This document shows positions 13,002-24,601 of a stretch of 64,000 nt of DNA, piece by piece (the stretch's first letter is position 1; each line of letters starts with the position of its first letter). The translations under genes and the position numbers were made by a program. Below the pieces are notes generated by a model, which was not told the DNA's origin, ran no database searches, and saw only the letters and a program-made list of their open reading frames with translations. The DNA comes from Apoderus coryli (taxonomy: Eukaryota; Arthropoda; Insecta; Coleoptera; Attelabidae), in contig OU452212.1 of the NCBI GenBank assembly GCA_911728435.2, forward strand, positions 9,058,563 to 9,122,562, in the 5' to 3' direction.

Positions 13002-15403
13002 TCAAACATCGTCATTTTTAACATCTTCCTCTGTTTTAATCTTCTTGGATACATCAACATCATCATCTTCCAGTTGTCTTTTAACTCCTCCATCATCAGA
13101 AGTTGATTGAAATATACTATTCATAAACTGGGCATATTTATCCTTGTTCGATAACAAACTATTCGAAGTTTCACCTATAACTTCCTCTTCAACTTTAGTA
13201 CTTTCAACACTCTCATCGATAATACGTTTCTTCTTTTCAGTCACACTATTCTCACTTAGTTTAGCATGCGCACTCGATGATGTGTCAATTTTTAGTATTT
13301 CACGTAAAACCATTGTAGCATAACTTGCGGGAGAGAGTGTAAATGAGACTATTAAAGCTTTATTTGCACCATCTGAAAGGTAGAATTCAAGTTATTACGT
13401 AATGTAAGTTGTTACAATCACTTACCGTCCGTCATTTTCGGTTTTGGTTTATTTTTTAGTTCATCCAAATCGGAATAAATTAGGTCTTCGTTAATTTCAT
13501 TGTAACGAACAATTTCCCATTTCAAATCTTTAGGCATTCCCATCATTTTTCGGTAGGTACCAGATAAATTGTAACATCTGGAACAAAAACACATTTTACC
13601 ACAATCTAATTCTAGTACCGCAGAAATAAAACTTACTTGACTTTCTGCTTTTCCATCTCCAAGCTAAGTCCATGCTCTTCAAGAGCAGCTTTATAAAACT
13701 CCTGTAAATGACTCGGATATTGTATATCATACCCTGGCAACGGCAATACAACATCGAATATCGTATATTGGTCAATATTAGCTTCAGTCACCACTGTCAC
13801 ATTTGCTTTAGCACTTTTTGTTTCCATTTCAATATTCTCTTCTAAAATTACTGATTCTTTTTCACCATTTTCTGGTTCGTCTGTATCGGCAGTACAAGTT
13901 TCATTAAGTTTCACGTCGTCAGTTATAATTAGATCCCCAACAACGGGCTTATAACCGAATTCTGTTAGTCGTTTCGACACCATTTTGTTCCAAATGAGAC
14001 TTTGGAATGAGTTAATGTAGAGTAGTCTGGCATTGCGGGGGATCTTAAATCAATGGAAGGTGAAAAATAATGCTAAAAGCCTCCTTTTGTTTCCTCTTAC
14101 CTGTTCTAAAGAATTCACAAAGTCATTACTGCCATTTTTCTCAAGAGCTTTGAGTAGTTTCTCTTCAACAGTAGCAGGTTTCCCCGGTATGTGTTTTAAA
14201 GCTTTTGCAGCGTCTTTACTACGCGCATACTCCTCTTTTGCGTGGGTTAACCTTTGGGTAGGATCGTCGGATTTCTTTGGTTTTAATATAAGTTCCACAG
14301 CCTAAAAGGATCAAATTAGAAGAACAGTTGAGTAGGAAATAATTTAATTCATTGTTTACCTCTTTAAATTGCCCAGTTAACAACTTAATTCCAACCATAT
14401 ACGTCGGTGCTTCCTTGTCGTTCCCAAATCTTTGTAAACCATAGTAATTCACGAATCCATGCTCTTTAACGTGACTGACACATTTACAAATAATCTCATC
14501 GTCAGCAGTGACATATCTAATTGCGATTCGGAATTGATTACCCAATAAATCACCCAGTTTTATTGGATGATTTTTGAATTCGAGATTACCAATGCGTAGG
14601 TTGTGTAACACTCTATTCGTTTTCATAAGCAATTTCCATGGTTGTACACGTTTTACTGAGAACCATTGGGTTGTTTTGGCACGACGATCCTTTACACCAG
14701 CGTAAGTAAACTTTTCTGGAGGTACTTTTGTTGTTCCAGCAATCTTGAATGTCGCATCTAACGTATCTAAACATTCTTTGTAGACTAAGAAATGAACGTA
14801 ATCACCTACATTTTTCGGCCAATCAGAACGATCTGTAAACAAAACAATTAAATACACAATAAATCACTGCCTTAACTACTTGCCAGATACATTTTTTGCT
14901 AAAGTAAACTCCATTGTCGACCGATTATCAACTTTCTTCGTATTTGCTGATAGGATACGTGGAAAGTAATTTTCAATAACAGCATGGATTTGCATCCGTA
15001 TATCCTTACTGAGATCTTCTACATCTAAACATACCAGTTCAACTGCAGCATCTTTATTATCAACCATATGCTTTAGTTTTTCCCATATCTCTTGCGGTAA
15101 TACCTCAATAGGGGATTTCTCGACGGTTTTGTAATCGTAACTAGGATCTTTTTCTTGTTTTTTAAATTCCTGTGGGATACTAGTATTTGTTAGTTTCGCT
15201 ACTCTACCATCCAATGCAATTTCGCTGACTTGAAAGTCGGCAAATCTATGTTTAATGATGCCTTTAAAGCCTTCATGTGGATTTAGGTATTCTGTGATAC
15301 CGACTTCGATCTCTGTTAGTTGGTTATGATGCCTGTACTCTCCTTTTCGATTTCCTTTTGGGAACTTACGTTCGAAACCATGTCTCTTATTATTTTTCCC
15401 CAT
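13002..15403 (-). CDS. Pus7: Pseudouridylate synthase 7 homologue (TruD family), 6 exons
   Basis: Inferred exons: 15403-14884, 14832-14360, 14301-14101, 14043-13637, 13577-13426, 13372-13002. All phases agree and give 707 aa, near the family's usual length. The enzyme converts uridine to pseudouridine in tRNA, mRNA and snRNA, mostly in the nucleus. Visible TruD motifs: KHRFADFQVSEI (motif I, residues about 50-60), FTYAGVKDRRAKTTQ with the catalytic Asp (motif II, exon 2), NYYGLQRFG (motif III, exon 2), then IPRNARLLYINSFQSLIWN and SPASYATMVLREILK (exon 6) as in animal PUS7. The N-terminus is Lys/Arg-rich, a likely nuclear signal. Exon 4 carries an acidic insert of about 50 residues, and the C-terminal tail is acidic and probably disordered. 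Intron 1 (51 bp) keeps frame only with a GC donor (G|GCAAGT). Identity is firm; exon edges are read from splice signals. Confidence 0.93.
14833..14883 (-). other. GC-AG intron of Pus7 (intron 1)
   Basis: A 51-bp intron starting GCAAGT and ending TTTACAG. The two nearby GT donors (GTATCT at 14890 and GTAGTT at 14879) give phase 0 or 2, and both run into stops in exon 2. The GC donor leaves one base and joins as SDRSDWPKN, matching the family context. Confidence 0.8.
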
Positions 15404-16079
15404 TATTTTAATAACTTAAACTTAAAAAAACGTATAAGAGATAACATAACCTTAAAAAAATAACATAAATATCTTCGTTTACTATGGGCATGGTCATTGT
15501 TGTGATTTTTAAATTAGCGCCTTCTCCAAGAAACAAGAACTGAGATGTTCATAACTAAATCAGATTTCTAGTTTTATTGGTTTATAGAGATCGTAGAAAC
15601 TGGTACAAATAAAATTCGCCCTATAATATCAAAAATTGTTTGTTCTATTTTCAGAACTGTGTAATTTGTGTTTATATTCATTGTTAAAATACCTACAATC
15701 GCCCATCACTAGTTTGGATCTGTCAAATGATATAGTTTATTCAAATTATATTTGCTTTTACCTACCTATAGTTCTGGTGATGAATGTTTGTAATCAACTA
15801 TATATTAAATTGATTTATATATCTTTAATAATAATATTTATTTATAAATACGACAAATATAAACATACAAATATAAATATATACAATTAGAAACAACGCT
15901 ATAACACTTAATAATATTTATAGATAATTTACACATTTATTATTTTAATAATTAAAAATCAGATTTATGTAGGTATGTAAAAGAATATTGTGCTGTATTT
16001 ATTATTAGCCCTGGAAAATTAAGATCTGGCTCTTATATATATCGTTGTGGTTAACGAACGTTCGTTATATTATAGAAAT
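15404..16079. other. Pus7 5' flank, AT-rich
   Basis: Should contain the Pus7 promoter and 5' UTR (first 50-100 bp). No TATA box or initiator stands out. No other gene is seen; the 84-codon plus-strand frame at 15636 is low-complexity AT sequence. Confidence 0.35.
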
Positions 16080-16598
16080 TGCAGTATTTGCATGCCAAAC
16101 GACATGCGGCAACACGGTCATTAATGATAGTTTCTTTGGTCTTGATTAGGTCCTGTATGATAGCGTCCTATACCAAACCAAGGCATTAAAATTGAAATCT
16201 GTTTTCCTAATAATGGGGTCGTGAAATTTACGCAGGGCAATGATATTATGAAGGGCTATTTGCATGCCAAATGCCATGCTGCAAAACTGTTTTTAAGGAT
16301 AGTTTCTTAGGTCTTGATTAGGTCCTGTATGATAGCGTCCCATACCAAACCAAGGCATTAAAATTGAAATCTGTTTTCCTTATAATGGGGTCGTGAAATT
16401 TACGCAGGACAATGATATTATGAAGGGTTATTTGCATGCCAAACGGTCTTTAAGGATAGTTTCTTAGGTCTTGATTAGGTCCTGTATGATAGCGTCCTAT
16501 ACCAAACCAGGGCCTTAAAATTGAAATTTGTTTTCCTAATAATGGGGTCGTGAAATTTACGCAGGACAATGATATTATGAAGGGTTATTTGAACACTG
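16080..16598. repeat. About 171-bp tandem repeat, 3 copies
   Basis: Three head-to-tail units starting TATTTGCATGCCAAA at about 16084, 16256 and 16427. They share GGTCTTGATTAGGTCCTGTA, TGATAGCGTCC, TAATGGGGTCGTGAAATTTA and CAATGATATTATGAAGGG. Unit 3 has lost about 15 bp near its start. A fragment of the same unit lies at 41381-41420. Confidence 0.9.
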
Positions 16599-17373
16599 AA
16601 AATATAATATAAAAAGGCACAATCATGTATATATTGTGGTCTTTTTTTTAAGATGAAAACTAGTTAAGTATTTCACAAGCATCAGTTATATTGCCATAGG
16701 GGTATTATTTAAGGGATATATTTTAATTCAACTAAGCTGATTAGGTTATAAACACGAACTTTTGATATAATTTTATTTAGAATTTTTGAATATTTGGAAC
16801 TTTTATCTCGCTGTAATAATTGATTAGTATTATGATGGCATTAGCAATTTTTTTATTTTGATATATATTCACTTGTTTAGGCACCTTTTAGGTTAATGTA
16901 TAGTATATAAAATTAGTTTATACCTGGATTATGATTTTATATAAAAATAATATTGTACAGATCGTAATAATAAGTTTTAAGCTTACGGTTAGTATGGAAG
17001 ATGGATAGACTAAACGGATCGTTGAATTGTTACAAAATATCTATTTGTATAACATCTAAATACTATAAATTATCTGTTTTATTAAAAAAAGAAGTCTAAC
17101 AACTTTTGACATGATATTTAACACCAATAACTTTTAATTAAAATATTCTGACACTGATTTTACTATAGCAAACTGAACCATACTTTTGCAGGAATATTCT
17201 CTAAATTATTGTAAGCTGAGAAGTAAGTTTTGGAAGATGTAGAAGTTTTAGTTTTATTACTTGTTTTCGTGTAAAAAACCCTCTGAAACTATAAGGATAA
17301 TCATTGTTAAAGCATGAGGAAGAATTGATAAAGTCATTAAAAAAATATATTATATCTTTGTTCAACAAAGTTT
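16599..17373. other. 3' flank of Popeye gene 1, no gene seen
   Basis: AT-rich, without repeats or open frames of note. It probably includes the 3' UTR of the Popeye-domain gene that ends at 17374 on the minus strand. Confidence 0.35.
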
Positions 17374-20300
17374 CTATTTGGGTGTAGTTTCAAATTTCAC
17401 TTCCCTATTAGGTTTGCTTAGAGCCTTACTAGTTTTTTGCGGCGTTTGCATATCTTGCAATCGAAGACTTGCTGAGGAGTTCTGATGTAGAAATGGAGAC
17501 GTTGTTGGGAATTGGTTCGCCACTACCGGGATCCAGCATTGCGTTTGAAGTTTACCGGTCGAACCAACTGTAATATACAATAGTTTATCCCTTATAGAGT
17601 AAATTGTGGATAATCATACCATCGGACATGTTGCTTCGCATAGTGGTTTTATAGGCCTGCGACCGTACAAGCCCTGTCGTTCCTGTGTTGACTGCATCCA
17701 TTGACATGCTTCTGCTCTGGGTTTTAGCCCACATTTCTTTTCTCCGCCCACGTTGTCTTTCATCACTCAATCCACTTAAATGCTCATTAAGCGCATAGAG
17801 CTTTTGCGTAATATCTTTACCTTCAACGCAAAATTATCTACTTATTATTATAAGTTATTATTATCTTCAGATTGATGAATTGTTACCTATGATTGAGTCC
17901 AAAACAACTTTGAGCATTGGTCTATGTCGCAAAACCCTTTCCAGTTTCATGCGAGGCCAACACAAATACGCACATTCTTCTTCAGCGGTGATTGTGACTT
18001 GGAAAACATCATCAGATTGCTCGTGATTTGCTACCCATTCCGGGGAATCCACAAATTGGTGCATCGATATAAAGTGTAGATGGGTGTCATCGCATGTTAC
18101 TCGCAACCTAAGGTGTTTAGATTTAGCAAGATAAATACAAGATTAAGTGGTTGTTGTTAGTACCGTCCTTTGAGCAATATTGACAGTCTTTCATCGGCAG
18201 GACTGACGTCCTCAACAGCATAAATATCGCCGGAATCTAATGTCATGACTCGTGCTTCTCTGACTAGTTCTTTGAAATGTTTTTTGCTCACTCGTAGGGG
18301 CTTAAAAACCTGAAAAGTATTGGACTTTTAGAGCCTTTATTCAATAAAAGATAGCTGTTTTATTTTTGGCCTGATTTGCATCTAACTATATTGCAGATTA
18401 TTATTGAAATGCCCTTTCTCGAACTTCCTCAATGCTCTTTCCCTGGTCAGGAGAAAATTACTGTAGTTCGAGTTCACTTGGTTTCCAACATTGGCATAAA
18501 AAAACCTTCAAAACGGAGCAAATATAAAAGACGATTTAGGCTAATGACTCGGTTGATTTATTTGGTGGACAAAATGAGAAAACTTTATAAAAAATTGTGT
18601 TTTTGAATGCAGTATTTTATTCGCGTTGAGAATCTTAATATTGTTTATTTTCTTGACCTAATTTAATGTCTAATAATGTCATTTTCTTGATACTCCATTA
18701 TTATTATTTGCGTGATATGATACGGTTGTAAAGTAATATGATTGTACGTCTTTATATAAGGACAATGGTAATACTATTTTAATTTTGAATCTTCCATTAT
18801 CCAGGACAATTAGATATTTTACTGCTTCAAAAGCAAGCCCCGAAACGCCCAATATATAGCAACGCCTGACGACAACATAACCTTTAATATTAGTAGAACT
18901 TGTTTAATATATATAAGGATCGTCGAAAAAGTATCAATCGTAGAATAGCTATCGAGAAAAGGTGATGATTTGTCGGTGCAGTGCACATTGGGCCCAGTAA
19001 ATTGTAGATCTATGTTTTTCATTCCCGTTACAGTGTACGAAGTGGCCAGAGTAATTAAAAAAATGCCAAATAAAAGATCCACTGGTTTCGATGACATACC
19101 GGTGGCTGAGCTCACCAACATGTCAGTTCAAGGTGGTATATTTCCTGATCAACTTAAATCGGCGATCATTATCCCGGTGTTCAAGAATGGGGACAAAGCC
19201 ACTGTAGAAAATTACAGACCAATATCGCTTTTAAGCACGATTTCAAAGGTCATCGAAAGGATTGTTTCGGACAAAATTTTTGAGTTATTGGATTCCTCCA
19301 AAGTATTAAGCGCTTGTCAGCACGGGTTCAGGCCAGGTCTTTCAACAGAGACGTGCACTTCTGAGTTTGTACAGCGGGTGCACGACCTGACTGATAGTGG
19401 TCATTGTGTGGTAGCGCTATTGTTTGATCTCTCGAGTGCTTTTGATGTGGTTGACATGGAGTTTCTGTGTGCCAAAATTGAGAATATTGGTTTACGTGGG
19501 CCGATAAACACATGGATTAAATCCTACCTGACACACAGAAATATGGCGGTAAGGATTGACACTGTTCTCTCTGAATTTCGAGAGCTTGAGTTAGGCACGC
19601 CTCAAGGTAGCATACTTGGACCACTTCTATTTTTACTATACGTGAACGATCTTCCATCTAACATTACGCAGGGGACATTGTACATGTATGCTGATGACAC
19701 AACCATATTACTGAGTGACAGAGATCCGAACATTTTATTACACAAAATCAATGCCACTTTTTTAGAATTTCAGTCTTGGTGTCATAGAAACAAATTAATT
19801 GTCAACTATAAAAAGAATGTTGCCCTACGTTTCACCCTATATAAAACACCTGTAAACTTTAACCTTAATTTTAACAACACCACCTTATCATCGTCAGGGT
19901 CAGCTGAATTGTTGGGAGTGACTGTGGATCCTGATTTGAATTGGAAGACCCATGTGGACAACCTCTGCAGTAGGATTAGCCGAAATCTGTTTGTCCTTAA
20001 CTCTCTAAAGAGCTACATGGACAGGAAATCGCTAATATCCATCTATTATGCACTTATATATTCAGCCATTTCCTACAATATTACACTGTGGGGAAGGTGC
20101 ACGGAGGTAAACAGAGTGTTAATACTTCAGAAAAGAGCCATTAGGATTATATTCAATATTCCATATAGAGGGACTTGTCGAGAGACTTTCAAAGCGAACA
20201 ACATTCTCACGGTCCCGTGTATCTATCTTTTCAGGTTGCTCTTTTCTGTTTTCAAAAGTAAAGATCGGGCACCCACTTGCGGTGATAACCATGGCTACTC

Positions 20301-22421
20301 GACTCGAGGAAGGGATCAGTTGTGTCTGGCTCGCCCGAAAGACGAATTCTATAAGAAGTCACCCATCTACTCGGGATATTGTTATTTTAATCTCCTTCCT
20401 TCGGATATTAGGAGCTGCCAGTCAGAAGGCATTTTTAAAGGTAAATTGAAGAAATTTTTGATTGCTAACGCCTTCTACAGTCTACAAGAATTTGGCTCAT
20501 TATGATGTAGAGTAAATTGTTTTTAGCATTATTGTAGTATTGTTTTAGTATTGTTTTTGGTACTGCTTTGGTATTGTTCTTAGTATTGTGTTTATTATTT
20601 GTTTTTAATTATTAGTATGATTAATGACTTGACTTTTGACTATTATAATCATTATATAGGAATAGCTATGTGTCAAATTTGTAAGCTCTTTGTATTGGCT
20701 TATTTTAGCAGGTGACATATTTTAAGGACGAGTCTATGTACATGACATTGTATATTTTGCGACTAATAAATATTATTATTATTATTAGTAATGCCATATG
20801 GCAGATCGCTAGAGAAATACCTTAAGAGTATTTGTTGTTTGGCGGGAGATTTAAAACCAAGTGGTTTTCTTATTATATTTAAAAAACAACAAAGTGTTCA
20901 TTTACTGGTGACTGTTCAAGCACTGGGGCATTCATCCTAAATAAAAATCATCTAGAAAAAATTCTAGTAACGTCATCAATACAAATATCTGCTTACCTTA
21001 ATGTAAAGATCAGTTAGTTCCAAAGTTAACGTAGGCGGAAGAAACTTCCAAGTTAGTAAGGCAGTATGTGTACAGTTCAATAAAACTATTAAAGAATTCC
21101 AAAGCAGGATATCAGGGGCGCATACTTCAACACCGCCCCAAATCGCAAGGAAGAAATATCCAAAAGACAGTAGAGCCCTTAAACAATACAATTCTAAAAT
21201 TTCAAATGTGGTGATAACCAGGATTGAAGCCTTACCGTACTAGTAGGACGCTTTGCTTGAAGCTTCCAGGCACTAAAAAAGCTGCTGCAAAGAAAAAGTT
21301 TGCTGTTTGGAACAGATTATGTTGGGCAGGTGTCCATTCTTTACACATTGACCACGAGGAGTCGTCCATCGTCCCTGAAAATTGTAATTTCGTCAAGCGA
21401 TTTACCAGGAAATATGCCCTACTCAGTTAAATTATTTTCAAGGTCATATAAACCCCAATTTTTTTTATTATTCTCAAATTTGTGGTGTTATCTCAAGTAT
21501 TTTTCATAAGAAGCGCGGTATTAGAAAAATTAAGTCTTTTTGAGATATTTGGGAATTTGCGAAAAAACTGACATTTTCATACCATTTTTTGAAAATTTCA
21601 TACTCAATAATTGATGAATATTTTAGCTTCATTTTTGATCAAGTTATTATGTAGGTATTGTTCTTTCGATTCATTGCCAGTTTGTCGGTCTATAGTATAC
21701 AGGGTGTCCAAAATTAATTTTTAAAAATGGCAAATTTCTATCGCGCTCTCTTTTACGAGATATTAACGAGTTTGCATTTTAGTCAATTTTTATGGCCACT
21801 TTGCTTATTATTTTTTCCTCGAAATAATTTTAGAGATACAGACGATCGATAGCCTTATTTTTAAAACTAAATAAGATAAAACTATTAAGTATTGAGTTTG
21901 TTCATTTAAACAATTGATTTCAGACGGTTTTTTTTTTCAATTTAATTTTTAATCTAATTTTGTTGAGCACCCTGTATTAATAGTTATCAAAATCGTGTCC
22001 TAGAAGATCTAGTAGATCCTTCCCAACAGGGACTACAACCTACAATAATTAAATACCAGTGGCGTTTCGATATTATCTTGATATAAAGTAACTAAAACTA
22101 CAAAAATGAAAAAAAAAAAAAATTAAAACATTCTTTGAACTTACCGTTCATCATCTGATAATCATAATCCAGGTCAGAACTATTGGACACATTGTAGTAG
22201 AAGTCGCTGCTATTCCAAATAGCAAAATTCTCTGTGTACGTGAAATTGCCTTTAGTGACATTCAATTTCATTAATACTGTTGTGTTTAGTTCGCTGTTCA
22301 TTGTCGTATTGCTGGTTTTCAATCTCACTGAAGTGCTCAGATTGTGTTGTGGAAAATTCGATTTTAAGGGAACCGAACTCGACGAATACGTTCTGGCTTG
22401 GATCACAGATATTTCCATCAT
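17374..22421 (-). CDS. bves: Popeye domain-containing protein (bves/POPDC), copy 1
   Basis: Inferred coding exons: 22421-22145, 21374-21236, 21177-20997, 18309-18164, 18107-17887, 17820-17620, 17567-17374; phases agree, giving 452 aa. POPDC proteins are three-pass membrane proteins with an extracellular glycosylated N-terminus and a cytoplasmic cAMP-binding Popeye domain, acting in muscle and epithelia. Exon 1 encodes a long N-terminal region with many N-glycosylation sequons (NTT, NVT, NFT, NVS, NSS). Membrane segments lie in exons 2-3 (HNLFQTANFFF; FGYFFLAIWGG; LLWNSLIVLLN). The Popeye domain has VFKPLRVS, LLKGRLRVTCDD, FVDSPEW and VFQVTI, so both phosphate-binding signatures (DSPEW, FQVT) are intact, then IIGKDITQKLYALNEHLSG. 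Exon 1 begins after an acceptor at 22439, so a 5' UTR intron is likely. Intron 3 (18310-20996) holds a LINE. Confidence 0.88.
17568..17619 (-). other. Last intron of Popeye gene 1, possible retained intron
   Basis: A 52-bp intron, GATG|GTATGA to TATTACAG. If retained, translation continues IIHNLLYKG and stops at 17585, trimming the C-terminus. If spliced, 64 codons follow without interruption (17567-17374). The in-phase, uninterrupted final exon favours splicing. Confidence 0.6.
18930..20789 (+). mobile_element. LINE with near-complete reverse transcriptase, inside Popeye gene 1
   Basis: An unbroken frame of about 510 codons ends at 20505. It shows NKRSTGFDDIPVAEL, NYRPISLLSTISKVIERI, QHGFRPGLSTETC, LFDLSSAFDVVD, GTPQGSILGPLLFLLYVNDL and MYADDTTILL (active-site YADD intact), then the thumb and C-terminal region to LLPSDIRSCQ. 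The 3' UTR is about 260 bp and ends in an AATAAA-like region plus (ATT)n at about 20765-20789. The 5' side, including the endonuclease, is lost around 18930. The element lies antisense in intron 3 of the Popeye gene. The style is jockey/CR1-like; the clade is not settled. The intact frame implies a fairly recent insertion. Confidence 0.88.
21590..21982. mobile_element. ACAGGGTGTCC-end element, copy A
   Basis: TATACAGGGTGTCCAAAATTA (about 21697) faces GAGCACCCTGTATTAA (about 21965). The about 110 bp before it (GCTTCATTTTTG, TTGCCAGTTTGTCGG) also match the flank of the copy at 37.8 kb, so the repeated unit is longer than the terminal pair. It lies within intron 1 of Popeye gene 1. Confidence 0.6.
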
Positions 22422-22439
22422 TGGTTTAGTGAAACATTT

Positions 22440-24601
22440 CTGAAAATGTAGAGTAAAATATTTGGTTTAGAGTCTTTTTGCTCTTAGTTTCCTTGTCGTT
22501 GCTCAATGGAGGCTCGAGAATTTTAGATATAAAAATAAACTTATCTATTCTTCTAGAATTCATGACTTGCTTCAATAATATTTAACTCAATCCATCCTAT
22601 CAGCCTTCCTGATTCCTTTGGAGTGTTTTCAGTTGTTTAAAATACAGTTAAGCTCTTGAGGTTCTCAAAGTTATAACAAAAGAAATTGCAGTAAATGAGC
22701 CATAACTATGCTGACCTAGACTGTGATAGAGGATGGCAATTTGAGGCTGTAGACGATGAGACTAAAGATAAGGAAGTCGATATCTAGCCAAGGATGTAAT
22801 AAAATATTTTACGCTGCAATAAATCTGACAGTGTAATTTTCAATGAATCTGTATAAAAAATGCAAGACCTGATCGATAATCTGGATTAGCCCTAGCTTTA
22901 GTTGATTCAGATTATAGATTAGTGTAAATGTATCAAATTTTCCCTACCAAGATTGGGGCTCCAACTCTAACCACAATAGAACAACAAGTTAGTTATTCTA
23001 TAATATAACTTACTTTTTTGACATGTAGGTAATATATCACACTCTTCACTAATTCATTAAATATTCAAGCATGATTTTCACATTATTTTAGATTAATTTT
23101 ACTTTATCACTTGCTCTAAGTTTTATGATCATTAGTAACATTGTAGAAATCAAAATCAACTGTGTGCATTTTCGCCAAATTAGTCACATCAAATCGTATT
23201 TAGTCAATGTGTTGTATTTACATTTACTATTGTGTTCTCTGAGAATTGGGAATTAGAGGAAAAGCGTGTTTTCGTGTTGTTGACACGCCCCAATGTACTA
23301 CCCTGTTGCCGCATTTCGCTGAGCAATATCCCTTTTAGTTCAAACCACACTTAAACCTTAAAAATGGCAATTGAGGGATTAGTCAAACCTCATTTTTTTG
23401 GGTATGTACCTTAACATGTCATCTCGTGAAGGTTTTTGTCGGAACTACAGCTCCCAATCGCGTCAATCCTTGATTTTTCAAAGGTTCAAAGGTCAGATTT
23501 TGTTTTGTAAGAGGTTCCTCAGGGGTTCTAAGATTAGGATTAGGGTTTTAAGCAGCATATTGAGGCGTAAAACTTCTCATTTGTCATTTGTTAACGATTT
23601 GACTCAAAAATTAAACTTACACAGAGCAATAAAAGGAAAATGGCTACGAGTATCAAGATATGCAGCTTCTAATGTGTTACGAAGCTTATTTAGAACAGCT
23701 AAATAGAGGATTTTAAGTACTGGTCTTCTTCATAATGATAAATAGGTTTTTTGTACTATAACTACACTTTTATTAATCAACACGGCAATGTCGCAATCAA
23801 CAATTTGTTCCGGATCTCTTTTCCACGAAAATACATACCTACACATTATTCTCTGTCTCCCAATGGATTTTCCATTACGATATCCATCGATTTTTATTTG
23901 CCAGAATTTATTTAGTCCACCATTCATTATGCTGATATATAAACCTACCCCTAGAACTTTATTCGCTCTGTACTAGTAAATATAGGGGAAGGTGGAAAAC
24001 TGTTCATAATTGATTTTTTTCAATTTGGTCCAATTTTATTTTTAATCGCAGAATTGGAATTGCGATCTTATTTACGTTGACCGGAAATTATTTTAGTACA
24101 GCCTTGAATGAAGATCAAAAACTCAAAACGTCAATACGCACCTCATATAGTGCTCACCCTGTACTTTTACACCAGAGTAGTTATTAAGGTATTTGGAAGA
24201 TATTACTCACCGGGCCAGTCGTTCTACAAAGGATAAATACGGTCCTGTTATTTTAATACAAATATTGAAGCCGTTTTTGATGCTTTTCAAGGTTTAGAAA
24301 GATTTCAGGTAATATTTAGATAATTTAAAATTATTTATCAAATTAAAGTCCGAAAATAGTAGCAAAGTTGATTTGAAACGATAATTAAATACAGGACCGT
24401 ATTAATTAGAACAAATGTTTATTATAAAATTAAATTGACCTCATTATTGTTGTCCTAAGTTAAAAAAAATCGGTATTTGTGATGTATTCAGAGCCGTATT
24501 CAGTTGATTTCATTAACTTAAGGATTATTATATGAGAAATATAATGAAGGCTAAGTTATCAATAAAACACGTTGAGAAAAATAAAACAAAGACTATATAT
24601 T
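22440..24601. other. Spacer between the two Popeye genes
   Basis: Probably holds the promoter and 5' UTR exon of Popeye gene 1 and the 3' UTR of gene 2. A 102-codon plus-strand frame at 23398 has no domain and looks accidental. A GCTCACCCTGTACTTTT terminus lies at about 24155. Confidence 0.4.

Noticed and set aside
14876..14890. Conventional GT donors for Pus7 intron 1
   Set aside because: GTATCT (phase 0) and GTAGTT (phase 2) both shift exon 2 into early stops. Only the GC donor gives the conserved protein.
22098..22443. Plus- and minus-strand frames read as separate small genes
   Set aside because: The minus-strand frame is exon 1 of Popeye gene 1. The plus-strand frame is its shadow.
23398..23706. 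102-codon basic frame
   Set aside because: No domain and no splice context. It lies in the spacer between the Popeye genes on the opposite strand.
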